This document shows positions 1 through 8,998 of a DNA stretch of 64,000 nucleotides, one piece after another. Source of the stretch: Allodiplogaster sudhausi (taxonomy: Eukaryota > Nematoda > Chromadorea > Rhabditida > Diplogasteridae); NCBI GenBank assembly GCA_945643635.1, contig CALZFC010000254.1, positions 1,765,501 to 1,829,500 on the forward strand, written 5' to 3'. The notes under the pieces are model-generated. The model saw only the letters and a list, made by a program, of their open reading frames with translations, searched no databases and had not been told where the DNA came from. The position numbers were made by a program, and so were the translations under genes. Every line of letters begins with the position of its first letter. Within the stretch, counting starts at the first letter, position 1.

Positions 1-49
1 GTTTCCTACAAATAAAACCTTTATTACTCTCTTTCTCTAGACGCACTTC

Positions 50-87
<38 letters not shown>

Positions 88-150
88 AATTCTCTAGACG
101 CACTTTCTCTCACTCTATTTCTCTAGACGCACTTTTTTCTCTCACTCTCC
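1..150. repeat. CT-rich tract with a short minisatellite
   Basis: The tract is almost pure pyrimidine on the + strand. The motif CTCTAGACGCACTT recurs three times between about 37 and 135, separated by (CT)n runs; the longest uninterrupted run is near 58-80. Nothing coding is visible here. It ends in a CT tract that leads into the AG of cassette S. Confidence 0.8.
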
Positions 151-173
151 TTCTCCCTCTCTCTGCTCCCAGG

Positions 174-285
174 ATGCACCCCTCGTCTCTCTTACATCTT
201 CTACCTCCCCGCCTGCATAATCATCCTCTCTATTTACTCGGCACAGTTCAAAGGCAATCAAGTCGTCTTCAAGCCTCTCGTCACG
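174..285 (+). pseudogene. Cassette S, exon-like, first copy
   Basis: A CT tract ending in CCCAG precedes a stretch that translates as GCTPRLSYIFYLPACIII. The second copy near 45794 gives GCTSHLSHIFNLPACVII in the same frame. Differences are conservative and there is no stop in the shared part, which suggests that this frame was once coding. The family is not recognised. It has no start codon of its own and no neighbour that completes it, so it is best read as an exon relic. Confidence 0.4.
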
Positions 286-348
286 TTAGTTTATTTATTT
301 TGTTTACAGCATTTATTATTTAAGAGAGCATGTCCGTAAGCTTCGAGC

Positions 349-1954
349 GCAGTCTGCCCCGGGAAAATTGTTTTCGAATTCATTAACAACAATCATTTTT
401 CTTATACAACTCGACCCGCTCTATTTAATGAGACTAATTTCATCATCATCCGATTTTTTCCCTTCGGGATATACTACCGTAACCCTGAAAATTCATTGAG
501 CCATAAATCCTTCCAAAACCTGTTTTGCGAGACTATATATATATCATTCAACAGCATTTCGAAAGCGCTTCAAATTTCATCTAGGAACATCTTTTACAAA
601 AATTTTATTTTGGCCGAGAAAATTGGGTCTAAATTATTTGAGCGGTCAGAACACCACTTTATGATCATTTCCCCACCATGGCACCTGGATAGGACAAAAG
701 AGCGTGAAATTTGCTGTCGAATAAGCACCATTCAACAAAAATCCGAGTCTGTCAAAAAGGCGCGTCTACGGCGGCCGAGGCACCCTGCAAGCGCATTCAG
801 CGATCCATAACTTTGCTCAATCTTAATATCAGAAAATCGTAGGTATATCATCTAAGAGCTCTCACAGAGATCTTCAAATGCTACATACATACTTTTATTT
901 AATATTTATATTTCTATGGAAAATTTCGTTCTGTACTTTTAAAAGGCTTAAACAACTATTTTACAAACATTTCTGCATTTAAAAACATGCATCATAAGAA
1001 AGAGCGTGATATGTTCTACAAGATCAACCCTTTTCAATAAACTTTCAAGTCTCTATTGTTCTGTTATAAGCCATAAGAATAGGGCATCAGCTTAGAACAA
1101 TTCTTCAAAGTAAAAAATTATTGGAATATTCTAATTCGAATAACCTAATAAATGAAATTCTCGGGCTAAAGGATAGAGACGATACTTTACCTATTCTTAT
1201 GACTTATAACAGAACAATATAGACTTGAAAGTTTATAGAAAGGGGTTGATCTTGTAGAAAATTTCACGCTCTTTCTTATCATGCATGTTTTTAAATGCAG
1301 AAATGTTTGTAAAATAGTTTTTTAAGCCTTCTAAAAGTACAGAACGAAATTTTCCTAGAAATATAAATATTTCAATAAAAGTATGTATGTAGCATTTGAA
1401 GATCTCTGTGAGAACTCTTAGATGATATACCTATGATTTTGTGATATTAAGATTGAGCAAAGTTATGGATCGCTGAATGCGCTTGCAGGGTGCCTCGGCC
1501 GCCGTAAATACGCCTTTTTGACCGACTCGCGCGCATTGTAGCAAAAATTGGTACGCTCGGATATTTCTTGAATGGTGCTTATTCGACAGCAAATTTCACG
1601 CTCTTTCTTTCTATCTAGGTGTCAGGGTGGGGAAATGATCATAAAGTGGCGTGCTGACCCTTCAAATAATTTAGACCCAATTTTCTCGGGTAAAATAAAA
1701 TTTTAGTAAAACATGTTCCAAGATGAAATTTGAAGCGCTTTCGAAATGCTGTTGAATGATATATACATAGTCTCGCAAAACAGGTTTTGGACGGATTTAT
1801 GGTTCAATGAATTTTCAGGGTTACGGTAGTATATCCCGAAGAGAAAAAATTGGATGATGATGAAATTAGTCTCATTAAATAGAGCGGGTCGAGTTGTATA
1901 AGAAAAATGATTTTTGTTAATGAATTCAAAAACAATTTTCCCGGGGCAGGCTGC
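349..1954. repeat. Inverted repeat, 735-760-bp arms, 107-bp loop
   Basis: Positions 349-1083 are the reverse complement of about 1191-1954, with scattered substitutions and a roughly 30-bp extra segment in the right arm near 1510-1560. The outer ends share a block around CCCCGGG. No target-site duplication or transposase frame was found, so this may be a foldback element or a local inverted duplication. The open frame at 496-810 is not kept in the opposite arm and is not called as a gene. Confidence 0.85.
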
Positions 1955-2770
1955 GTTAAGCGCATGCTCGACTCTTACAGAGAGCCTGTCTTAAAGGAGG
2001 TCCGAGGCGAATAAATAGTGTCTTGTTTTTTCGCCTTATTTGGTCGGGTTGTGCTAGAAACTTCGATTGCAAGTGTCCCGAAGTCGCAAAAACCTTCATG
2101 TCCTGAAGAAATTAACACTGTTTTCTACTTTGAATTCCCAAATATTTTATTTTCCCGCCATTTTCAAAAAATTTTGAAAGAGCAACAATGTGGCCGCTGG
2201 GGCCAATCGAGTCATGCCAATGAATTGCATACATCTGTTGCGCGCAACCAACATTGGCCGTGTTTGTCTTAACACATAGGCTCACCTGGCAGTGGTGCAA
2301 ACCACCAGTTGCTGGGGAGAGAGGCAAGGGGCAGTAGCACCATTTCTTTTGGTTCTTTACTCCGTACTTTTTATCATTCCGTCCAAATCCGTCAGGGACT
2401 TCGTGGTAGGAGTTTTTTCCTTATGGTCTCCTTTAAACAAAGTAAATAATTGTGGAGAAGAAAGTATAATTTTCTTATTTTTACACGCATTTATTACTTT
2501 ATTGAGTGAGTAGTAAACATACGCAATATTCTTGCTTGAGAGTTCTATTTTGCTTACTATAAATCTTCGCTGACCAATTTTTCGCTCCCACGCATATCCC
2601 ACAACGACGTTGACGTCTGATCTTATAATATTTCCGTGCACATCTTACAATTGGCCCCCGACACAGCGATAATTTTAAATTCAAATGAAATTAATTGTCA
2701 TGATGCATGATACCGCTCGATTTCCTGCAGAAACTGACCAATTCCGCTAGCTTTCCTGCAGAAGCTACAC
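1955..2770. other. Repeat fragments, no supported gene
   Basis: The stretch contains a block near 1968-2000 (CTCTTACAGAGAGCCTGTCTT) that recurs at 15400-15450 and 63255-63295. A block at about 2386-2440 (GTCAGGGACTTCGTGGTAGG) recurs at 48480-48535. Open frames on both strands are short, overlap each other and are not conserved in the copies. Confidence 0.5.
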
Positions 2771-3001
2771 TCAGCTCGTGAACGGACTTCGCTCTCGCGC
2801 CCGGACGATGCTCATTCAAGAGAGCGGCTACTTCACGAGAACGGAAGTCAGGAAAAGAACTGAAAATATTGAGATCACAGAGCTATATTTTATACAGTAC
2901 CACTTGCCTCTCCGTTCTGTCCGATTGCTAAGAAGAAAAAACTTCCTTGCACTTGCTTCGTGCTCTTTCTCGTTCCAGCATTCTCTCACTCTCTCTTTCA
3001 G

Positions 3002-3097
3002 GCCGACTTCTTGCTTCCTCATGTTCCGGGTGTCAACGGTTCAGCGCGCGGGCGTCGACCCGATGGCCGATTTAAAGTTGCAGATTTAATTACCTAG
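3002..3097 (+). pseudogene. Cassette I exon-like copy
   Basis: A pyrimidine tract (CTCTCTCTTTCAG) precedes a 31-codon frame beginning ADFLLPHVPGVNGSARG and ending at TAG. The copies in the second inverted repeat (33421-33507 + and 34935-35021 -) read ADFLFPHVQGIKESSHG in the same frame. This frame is the best conserved of the three. There is no start codon, so it would have to be spliced. It lies just outside the left end of the 14.3-kb palindrome. Confidence 0.4.
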
Positions 3098-3422
3098 ACT
3101 AAAAATACGTAGACAATTATATTAATTAATATGACCAAGAAAAAGAGGGTGCAGGGATAATAAAATTATTGCGATCACCGAAGAATGCTCACAGTCAGTG
3201 AAGGTCCGAATTGCCGCTCGTTCGTCCCCCGCCCTATTGTGCACTCTCTCACTCTCGCGTGCTTTTTCTCATTAACTCGTCAAATGAGAGTGCGAAGGGT
3301 AGATTGAAATCTCACATAATTTTTAAACTATCTCGCTCCTTTAAATGTAAAGAGAAAAGACTAGTGAGATTACCGATTACTATTATTTAAATAATTAATT
3401 TGTAAAATAATTTCTATAAAAA

Positions 3423-3530
3423 AAGGTGGCCGACTCGGCGTCCGATCGCCTGCGCCGCTGCTGCGACGAATATCGATTTGTCACTCGAGTCAGACTTTTA
3501 ATTGTTGCAATTTAAAATCATGTCTAAAAA
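3423..3530 (+). pseudogene. Cassette J exon-like copy
   Basis: Frame VADSASDRLRRCCDEYRFVT matches the copy at 34750-34822, which reads AESVSARLRRCYADRGFVTR, and a shortened one at 33578-33610. Substitutions are mainly conservative. It is followed by cassette A in the opposite direction. The family is not recognised. Confidence 0.35.
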
Positions 3531-3607
3531 TTTTAAAGTCGAATATCAAAAACTTTTTTTTCTATATGCATTTATTTTGACGGCTACATAACATATAAGG
3601 GAGTAAG

Positions 3608-3665
3608 CCGATATATTTAGGCAATTGACATTCGTTAAATCCACCGGGAGTTGTTTATCGAAATC
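3608..3665 (-). pseudogene. Cassette A (leader and start module), start codon lost
   Basis: On the minus strand the leader (CGATAAACAACTCCCGGTGG and following bases to GTCAATTG) is followed by a KYIGLL-like frame, but the expected ATG is CCT here and ACT in the right-arm copy. The remaining frame stays open to a stop about 20 codons later. It is a dead copy of the module that is intact at 17376-17603. Confidence 0.5.
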
Positions 3666-3811
3666 ACAAATGCGTTTTATTTAAAAAAAAAAAAAGAAAT
3701 ATGCCACAAATCCTTGACACAAGCATCATTAGGTATAGCTATTTATATATAATTTTTTAAGTATATGAACATATTTTACTAATAATTATAATATGCAAAT
3801 GCAGGTTTTCT

Positions 3812-3872
3812 CGCTCGATCTCTTATCCGCTCAGATGGAGCAATCGTCATGGTGCGAGATAGACAGGTTACA
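3812..3872 (-). pseudogene. Cassette B (CSIC motif) broken copy
   Basis: The minus strand reads SHHDDCSI, a stop (TGA), then ADKRSSEKTCIC. Other copies keep DCSICAEKRSSEKT open (13395-13462, 17905-17965, 36985-37045, 51458-51520). A CxxC pair is visible, but it is too short to assign to a zinc-binding family. It lies upstream of cassette A in the gene direction in every copy, so it may be 5' leader sequence and not coding. Confidence 0.4.
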
Positions 3873-4016
3873 TTTCTTTTTTTCTCTCTCTCTCTCTCTC
3901 TCTCAGAACTCTAGAATCGATATACATATTTTATGTGTTATTTATTATATATTTTAAGAAAGAAAGAAGTTATTTATTATTTAGCAAGAATTCCAATTTT
4001 AAAAATTTTTGAATTA

Positions 4017-4436
4017 CCGTATTTTCTCTATTAGTGCCCCCGGGGGTACTATTTTTCAATATCCCTGCGAGAGGGGGGCACTATTAGAGGGGCGGTTATA
4101 TTAGAGGGAGGGTACTATTTTTCAATGTGATTGACTAAAAGTTTGATAACAACATTTTATTCACAAAAACGAAGAATTATAGTTTTTTTTTCAATTTAAT
4201 CATCACTGGAATATCAGTTTTACCATAGATTTTGAATGAATTTGCCATCAGTTCATTGATAAGAGCATCCCATACCTCAAGCATAGATTCCAGAAATGTC
4301 TCTATTAGACAATTAGGGGGGGCACTATTGGAGGGGGTAGAGGGAGGAGTACTATTTTTCAATACCCTTGCGAGAGGGGGGGCACTATTAGAGGGGGGTT
4401 CTAATAGAGGGAGGGGCACTAATAGAGAAAATACGG
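4017..4436 (-). mobile_element. Pogo/Tigger-like non-autonomous element
   Basis: Terminal inverted repeats begin CCGTATTTTCTCTATTAGTG, are flanked by TA on both sides, and carry G-run subterminal repeats. An internal minus-strand frame reads VWDALINELMANSFKIYGK, resembling the C-terminal end of pogo/Tigger transposases. Related sites without the element (13571-13585 and the minus strand near 10440) read GAATTATTTCGG across the insertion point, giving an empty site. The element is 420 bp and lacks a catalytic domain. The right-arm copy is 31907-32329. Confidence 0.85.
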
Positions 4437-4438
4437 TA

Positions 4439-4560
4439 TTTGAGAATTCTCGTCGATGACAGTCGCCTTGGGCGCACAACACCGAATCGAGACAGTTTTA
4501 ACCTCGCGCGGGTACACCCTCTTAATACTTCCCTCTCTCTCTCTCTTTCTCTAAATTTCT
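4439..4560 (+). repeat. Cassette C spacer leading into a CT tract
   Basis: The conserved block runs from GAATTCTCGTCGATGACAGT through CGAATCGAGAC to a (CT)n run. Copies: 10375-10440 (-), 13575-13660 (+), 37145-37190, 42160-42210, 51620-51660, 48710-48790 and the window end near 63950-64000. No frame is conserved among the copies, so it looks like a non-coding or intronic part of the unit. Confidence 0.5.
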
Positions 4561-4613
4561 TTCTCTATTTTGCTCTTTCTAACTCCATCGATCTTTTCTT
4601 TTTCTATCCACAG

Positions 4614-4745
4614 CCATATTTCCTACTGATGAAGCGGGACGCTGGAAATCGCCGCCATATTGAGCGGCTCAATCAAATTCTTCTGCGACTTTATCGAGAG
4701 GAACAGGTCCAACAATTTTCGACTTTACTATTAATTAATCAATAA
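4614..4745 (+). pseudogene. Cassette D exon-like copy
   Basis: The pyrimidine tract TTTTTCTATCCACAG gives a strong acceptor. The frame from 4614 starts PYFLLMKRDAGNRRHIERLN and stops after 43 residues. The copy at 13790-13896 reads LLMKRDAGNRCHVEWLNRLS. An alternative frame (DEAGRWKS / DETGRWKS) is also shared but stops sooner. The peptide is basic and amphipathic and is not recognised. The right-arm copy is 31598-31729 on the minus strand. Confidence 0.4.
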
Positions 4746-4796
4746 TATTGAATATTGGGTTTCTTCTATCTTTTTCTTTATTTCTGAAAATGAGGA

Positions 4797-4925
4797 ATTG
4801 TATCGCTTTCTCTCTCTCTTCCTATCTCTCTCTCATTCATAATCTTTCTCCCTCTCTCTTTTGCTTTCCCCCGCCTATTCTCTCTCACTTTCTTTCTCCC
4901 TCTCTCTCTCTCTCTCTGTCATACT
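4797..4925. repeat. CT-rich microsatellite
   Basis: Interrupted (CT)n/(CCCT)n tract. The Ser-Leu-rich frames here are translations of the repeat and are not called. It follows cassette D, as CT tracts follow or precede most cassettes in the window. Confidence 0.85.
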
Positions 4926-5397
4926 TTACTGCTTAAAAGTACAGTACCCTTTCCCAGATACAGTATCTCTGGCTGCCCCGTCTTCTCAAGAAACACTCGC
5001 GCTCGATCGAAGCGCCCGGCCGCACCCATGCCGTTCTCAAGTTTATTCCAATGACGTCGGCTTTTATTGACTTTGAGAAAATGGAGGATAATAATAGCTT
5101 AATGTAATCTAACCATTTCCATCTAAAAAAAGGTGTTATTTTTATTTTATTCGTAAAAATACATTTTTTGCAGTTATCAAAACTTATCTGACGTCATCAT
5201 TACTCTGTCCGCAGCCTACGGAGCGACAATCGTTGTGCTCTTCGGAGAGATTGCGTGGAAGCACATGGCAACTCTCGCAAAAGCCCCGCCCCGTTCCAAA
5301 CCGCCTAGGATGTTACTCTAACTAGATATTTCAAATTCCAATCAGTCATGAAAAAGGCTTTAGTGAATCGGGTTTTGATGATTCAGAGCGTAGGAAG
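4926..5397. other. No recognised gene
   Basis: Mixed-composition DNA between the CT tract and the 2-kb TIR element. No exon-like cassette, repeat copy or long frame is recognised. The last six bases (AGGAAG, 5392-5397) are the left target-site duplication of that element. Confidence 0.5.
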
Positions 5398-5517
5398 CAC
5401 AGCGCTTTGCTTGGTATAGTCCAACGGTCCAACTTTCAACATATTCACCCATTCATCCCTTCCCAAATTCACCAATTCATCCTTCACCACTGTTCACTAT
5501 TCACCCAATTTAGAGAA

Positions 5518-5580
5518 GGCAGAATTTTGGCATTTTGCCAAAATTTTGAGGGCACAAAATTGGCAACTTGCCAAGACCGA
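5518..5580. repeat. Short internal palindromes
   Basis: AATTTTGGCATTTTGCCAAAA and CAAAATTGGCAACTTGCCAA lie next to each other near the left end of the TIR element. Such subterminal palindromes are common transposase-binding or hairpin regions; that role is inferred only. Confidence 0.5.
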
Positions 5581-6073
5581 TCTAGCCTGGGCCAGGATTG
5601 GTGTCGTTCACCGCATTCATCCCCGATTACTACAGCTCTCGGATGAATTTCAGCATCTTTCAGCTGTTAAGCCGTACACTTTACAATGCATTTTCAATTG
5701 AAAAACAATCTTTATACACTTATTAAAAAAGACATTTAATACATCCAACAGCGAGTTTTGGATGCTTTTTTCAAGCCATCCTAACTCACATGTGGGGAGA
5801 TTTTAAAAGTCTTTATGCCATAAAAAAAAATCCAAAAAATTACATGTGCGCCCTTTCGCTCCATTCGGAGTTACTCGGGCGGCTTTCAAAATGGGGGAGG
5901 GGTGGAATGGCGCGGGCGTAGAGAAGGTCGTGGGGCGGGCAGACTCGGGCTCCTTCGTGCTCTTCTTTCGTTCCACGTGATTTGCTGATCTGAATGTCAT
6001 TTCGCGTAATATAATTCATATTCATAAGTACATTCTTACTGTAATAAATGCTTCGATTTAATTCGACTCAGTG

Positions 6074-6075
<2 letters not shown>

Positions 6076-6107
<32 letters not shown>
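6076..6107. repeat. (CT)n microsatellite
   Basis: An uninterrupted CT run lies about 25 bases before the ATG at 6129. In the right arm it reads as (GA)n at 30234-30268. It could serve as a GAGA-type promoter element or polypyrimidine tract, but nothing else supports either role. Confidence 0.8.
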
Positions 6108-6108
<1 letters not shown>

Positions 6109-6128
6109 TCTCAACATACCTGATAGCC

Positions 6129-6195
6129 ATGAGTAAGAGGAGAAGCAAGCGCTTTCCTTGGCGTCCGCCATCCGCAGATGGCCACTCTAGAAATG
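6129..6195 (+). CDS. Candidate first exon inside the TIR element
   Basis: An ATG opens a 22-codon frame, MSKRRSKRFPWRPPSADGHS then RN, and ends with AATG followed by GTAAC, a good donor in phase 1. Joining to the acceptor TGCTTCCAG at 6663 keeps the frame open (GEMSGDEKIR, then stop at 6693-6695). The product would be a 32-residue basic peptide. The gene is unrecognised. An equally good explanation is captured exon debris. Confidence 0.3.
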
Positions 6196-6319
6196 GTAAC
6201 TAAAACAAATCAAGGGGGCCGTGCTGTATCAATCTAAATATTAAAACCAATTGTTTTTTTCATTCCATTTTTTTAATTGATGTTGGTATCAGGTATAGCA
6301 TTGTATAGCCCTGAAACAG

Positions 6320-6378
6320 AAGTCTAAAACAAAAAAATCGCGCATGACTCGTCACCAGTTTTTGAATGCAAAGGCAAG
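6320..6378 (+). pseudogene. Duplicated basic exon, copy O1
   Basis: After CTGAAACAG the frame reads KSKTKKSRMTRHQFLNAKAR up to GTAAAA, a plausible donor. The copy at about 6520-6579 reads KKKSGMTRLQFLKSKC and then stops. Shared residues MTRxQFL and the Lys-rich start show a tandem exon duplication about 200 bp apart. The right arm holds both copies on the minus strand. Confidence 0.35.
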
Positions 6379-6519
6379 GTAAAATAAATAATAAATGTTT
6401 TGCTAACAGTGCTTCACATATTTACGTTAAAAAGCGAGAGAAAGAGAGAGCGAGAGAGAAAGAGACGATTGGTGCTTGCGAAAACCAGAATTAATTAGAG
6501 ATGTAAGAGCTAACCCAAA

Positions 6520-6579
6520 AAAAAGTCTCTAAGAAAAAATCGGGCATGACCCGTCTACAATTCCTAAAATCAAAGTGCT
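6520..6579 (+). pseudogene. Duplicated basic exon, copy O2
   Basis: Homologous to the piece at 6320-6378 in the frame KSxMTRxQFLxxK, ending in TGA. No clean acceptor precedes it (CTCTAAG at best). It is probably a decayed duplicate. Confidence 0.3.
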
Positions 6580-6663
6580 GAATTACCTGTTAAAAACAAA
6601 CAATAATAACAGCCATATTTCATAAGATAATTGCCAAAATTATTATTATTGACCTGCTTCCAG

Positions 6664-6760
6664 GCGAGATGAGTGGAGATGAGAAGATTCGATGAAGACG
6701 AAGCGTTTGAAGAGTGCTGACAGAGCACTTGACTCCTCCGAGAATCGAATCCTGAATCAC
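6664..6760 (+). other. Acidic exon-like piece after a strong acceptor
   Basis: The acceptor CCTGCTTCCAG precedes GCGAGATGAGTGGAG. One frame gives EMSGDEKIR and stops at 6693-6695, linking in phase to the exon at 6129-6195. Another gives MRRFDEDEAFEEC with a stop at 6718-6720. Which frame, if any, is used cannot be decided from sequence alone. Confidence 0.25.
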
Positions 6761-7063
6761 GAAATAAAGATATGGAATAGTAATCGCATTTGCTTTTTGT
6801 ACCTGTTCTAAAAAAAAATTAACCTATTTCATGACTTGCTTTAACATGGAATGAGTACTTTTATAAATCCAACTTTCGTTCAACAATTACTTTCTTTTAA
6901 TGAAAAAGTCATTTCGATTACATTGAATATATGGTGGTACCTAACAAACTTACAAAGAATACACGTCTCATTGATATATCAAAACTGGAAACCCAGTTGG
7001 CAATAAGATACAAAACTAATAGATGACAAATGGACATCAAGTAAATTGCTTATAAAAACATAC

Positions 7064-7136
7064 CACGACGACGACGGCGTGAAGCAGCACCTCCGCTCCT
7101 GGCAACAGTCGCCGTACCTCGTAAAGAAGCCGCCCT
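7064..7136 (-). other. GC-rich 73-bp exon with strong splice sites
   Basis: On the minus strand TTGTTATTTCTTTCAG precedes and GTATGT follows a 73-bp block. All three frames are open: Arg-rich (RAASLRGTATVARSGGAA), hydrophobic (GRLLYEVRRLLPGAEVLL) and Cys-rich (GGFFTRYGDCCQERRCCF). Splice-site quality and composition unlike the AT-rich surroundings argue for a real internal exon. Its length, 73, shifts the phase by one. The right-arm copy is 29205-29277 on the plus strand. Confidence 0.45.
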
Positions 7137-7673
7137 CTGAAAGAAATAACAACACAAACACCACTACAGCTATGAAAAACTAATTACATGACATTGCAAA
7201 CATTATGCGTCACCACTGTCATTCAATCAATACGAACATTTCAACTTTGAATAAATAGGACCCAAATGGATTCCTGAGCAGCGGTACTTTCACTTTTTCA
7301 TGATATTGTGTTCGCCCCTTCAGGGCCCCCTTCTGGATTAGGCGCGAAAAACGCCTTTTTTGAAACCGACTGTCCAAATTCAAGCCAAGCAAAGCGCTGT
7401 GAGGAAGATTGCAACGGGTTAATGCTGTACTTTTATCTGACTACGCTGAAGGGATCTTCGATGAGGAAGAGGGATAAAGAGCGAAAGAGAGAGAGATTTA
7501 TATGTACTATATATAATAATAAATATCGTGAGAGCAGAGCAAACATACAATCGCATATTATTACGTTCAGCAAAGTGATTCGATAGTATATTTATTAAAA
7601 TAATTTTTTTTACATTTCGAAGGATGGTTGTCATGGATTTGTGGCATATTTCTTAATTTTTTGACAGTTTAAG

Positions 7674-7729
7674 ACTTCGATAAACAACTCCCGGTGGATT
7701 TAAAGAATGTGAATTGATGAAATATATCG
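7674..7729 (+). pseudogene. Cassette A, start codon kept, early stop
   Basis: The leader CGATAAACAACTCCCGGTGG ends in GAATTG followed by ATG AAA TAT ATC GCC TTC TAA. It therefore encodes only MKYIAF. It is the same module as the intact gene at 17376-17603 but truncated by a stop at codon 7. The right-arm copy is on the minus strand near 28612-28667. Confidence 0.5.
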
Positions 7730-7749
7730 CCTTCTAAGAAGCATCGATT

Positions 7750-8110
7750 CGCGAAGAAATCATCAATCTGCAATAAAGTGAGCGGTGCGAGAGAGGGAAA
7801 GAAAGAGAAATCGTGAAACAAATTGAGAGAAGCCGAATAGGTATATATTCACCAAGCAATCCACCGGAGCGCATCTTTTTCGAAACTTAAAGTAAACACA
7901 AATTAACTTTTTTTCATTTTTTATTAGAAAAATTAATAAAATTTTGGAATTCATAGTATCTTATTTCATCTACATACCATACCGTTGGTAAACAAAGCTA
8001 GTCAAATTACACAAGACAAGTGAAGATTATTAATACTGTATTTGGAAATTAACTTATATTAACACCGTATTTAGCAAGCAAGCAGTAATCGCTTTCCTTT
8101 ACAAGTAGGG
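7750..8110. other. No recognised gene; repeat fragment
   Basis: A block near 7845-7890 (minus-strand AAAAAGATGCGCTCCGGTGG) recurs inverted at 9214-9240. The sequence from 7985 to 8095 resembles 9000-9060, so 7.7-9.2 kb contains old duplications. No frame is supported. Confidence 0.4.
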
Positions 8111-8122
8111 TTGAGATTCTCT

Positions 8123-8180
8123 CCGAGGTCGGAGGATACGCAGAATTCTATCGGGTATTCGTCGTCTCCTCCGATCTCGG
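8123..8180. repeat. Imperfect hairpin, 14-bp stem
   Basis: CCGAGGTCGGAGGA at 8123-8136 pairs with TCCTCCGATCTCGG at 8167-8180 with one G-U pair. It lies inside a Ser/Pro-rich frame (8111-8326) that runs into a CT tract and is not called. Confidence 0.5.
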
Positions 8181-8284
8181 CGTTATGCCTCTCTAGCCCT
8201 TCGCCTTCTCTCTCCCCAGCTCATTGCTTCTCACTCTTTCTAGATCTCTTCGCTTCTCCCTACTTTATCGCTCTCTATTTCTTT

Positions 8285-8312
8285 CCCTCTCTCTCTCTCT
8301 CTCTCTCTCTTT
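8285..8312. repeat. (CT)n microsatellite
   Basis: A CT run that reads as (GA)n at 28028-28053 in the right arm. Adjacent open frames are repeat translations. Confidence 0.85.
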
Positions 8313-8689
8313 CAAGCCGAGAATAATCATGATTTCCAAACCTTCACGGTATTTTATTAAAAAGCATTTCTACTTTTTTTTAGCAATGTTCTTGAAGTCT
8401 TCCATCTGTTCGTTTGACACATAATCCACTATAAAAAATCACATCGCCACTTTTTTTGTATCAGCCAATACACTCAACTGCGCGTGCTCCTTCATCATAA
8501 CGTGTGAAGTGGTAGGTTTTTTTTACATCAATTGCTTATTTTTCTATAGGAGTTTTCAAGGGGAGTTAAATTACTGCTTCTTTGTTTGTTGTTGTCGTTG
8601 CTAATACGTGACGTTTTCTTTGGATCCAATTAAAATATTAATTATGTTATGAAACAAAATTTAGTAGTTAAACATTTGTTTACTGATCA

Positions 8690-8998
8690 CCTACAAATGG
8701 ATGATTTTCTCATGTTTTCCAAGAAGTACGTTGAATTGTTGCTCATGGTCTGAGTACTGCTGCTCCAGATATCATGAATAAGAACAATGAAAACACAAAA
8801 TTTATGCGAAATTCTTAATCGGTCTCAAAAGTATTCCTCACTTGCGTAACGGCGATTTTCAGTGCTACAACAATTACTTATGCCATTTGCTTGGATTAAT
8901 CCTGCTTCCGCTGGCTTTCAGAACACTGAAACCGATAAGAAAAATTCTGCGAAATATAAGTTTGAAATTCACTGTTTCATACCTATTGCGTTAATAAA
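8690..8998 (+). pseudogene. Cassette T, first copy
   Basis: Two frame-conserved pieces are seen: DDFLMFSKKYVELLLMV near 8700, and FLIGLKSIPHLRNGDFQCYN from about 8811 running to a stop near 8992. The second copy (9636-9858) keeps VELLL and FLIGLxxxxRxxIGDF. The piece after GDF is hydrophobic in both copies. The family is not recognised. Copies lie in direct orientation about 930 bp apart. Confidence 0.35.

Larger units (their letters stand above)
5398..7401. mobile_element. 2.0-kb TIR element with 6-bp target duplication
   Basis: A 17-bp perfect terminal inverted repeat, CACAGCGCTTTGCTTGG, lies at 5398-5414 and inverted at 7385-7401. Both ends are flanked by AGGAAG (5392-5397 and 7402-7407). 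No transposase frame is visible. The interior holds exon-like pieces with splice signals (6129-6695 + and 7064-7136 -), so it could be a non-autonomous element that captured host sequence. The superfamily is uncertain. The right-arm copy is 28940-30945. Confidence 0.7.

Noticed and set aside
496..810. 104-codon frame in the first inverted repeat
   Set aside because: The opposite arm breaks this frame and the composition gives no coding signal.
3812..3872. Cassette B as a RING or zinc-finger domain (CSIC motif)
   Set aside because: Only one CxxC pair is present and no second ligand pair follows; several copies have a stop inside.
3905..4440. CRISPR-like alternation of GGGGGCACTATTAGAGG repeats
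   Set aside because: These are subterminal repeats of the pogo-like element, inverted and unevenly spaced, with no spacers.
4439..4560. Cassette C as coding sequence
   Set aside because: Copies share nucleotides but no frame is preserved; different frames break in each copy.
7064..7136. Histone-like reading of VRRLLPGAEVLLHA
   Set aside because: The likeness to a histone H2B segment covers only a few residues in one of three open frames, with no histone context.
7308..7345. Terminator-like GGCGCGAAAAACGCCTTTTTT
   Set aside because: Bacterial-style terminators do not apply to this eukaryotic-looking DNA, and no transcription unit ends there.
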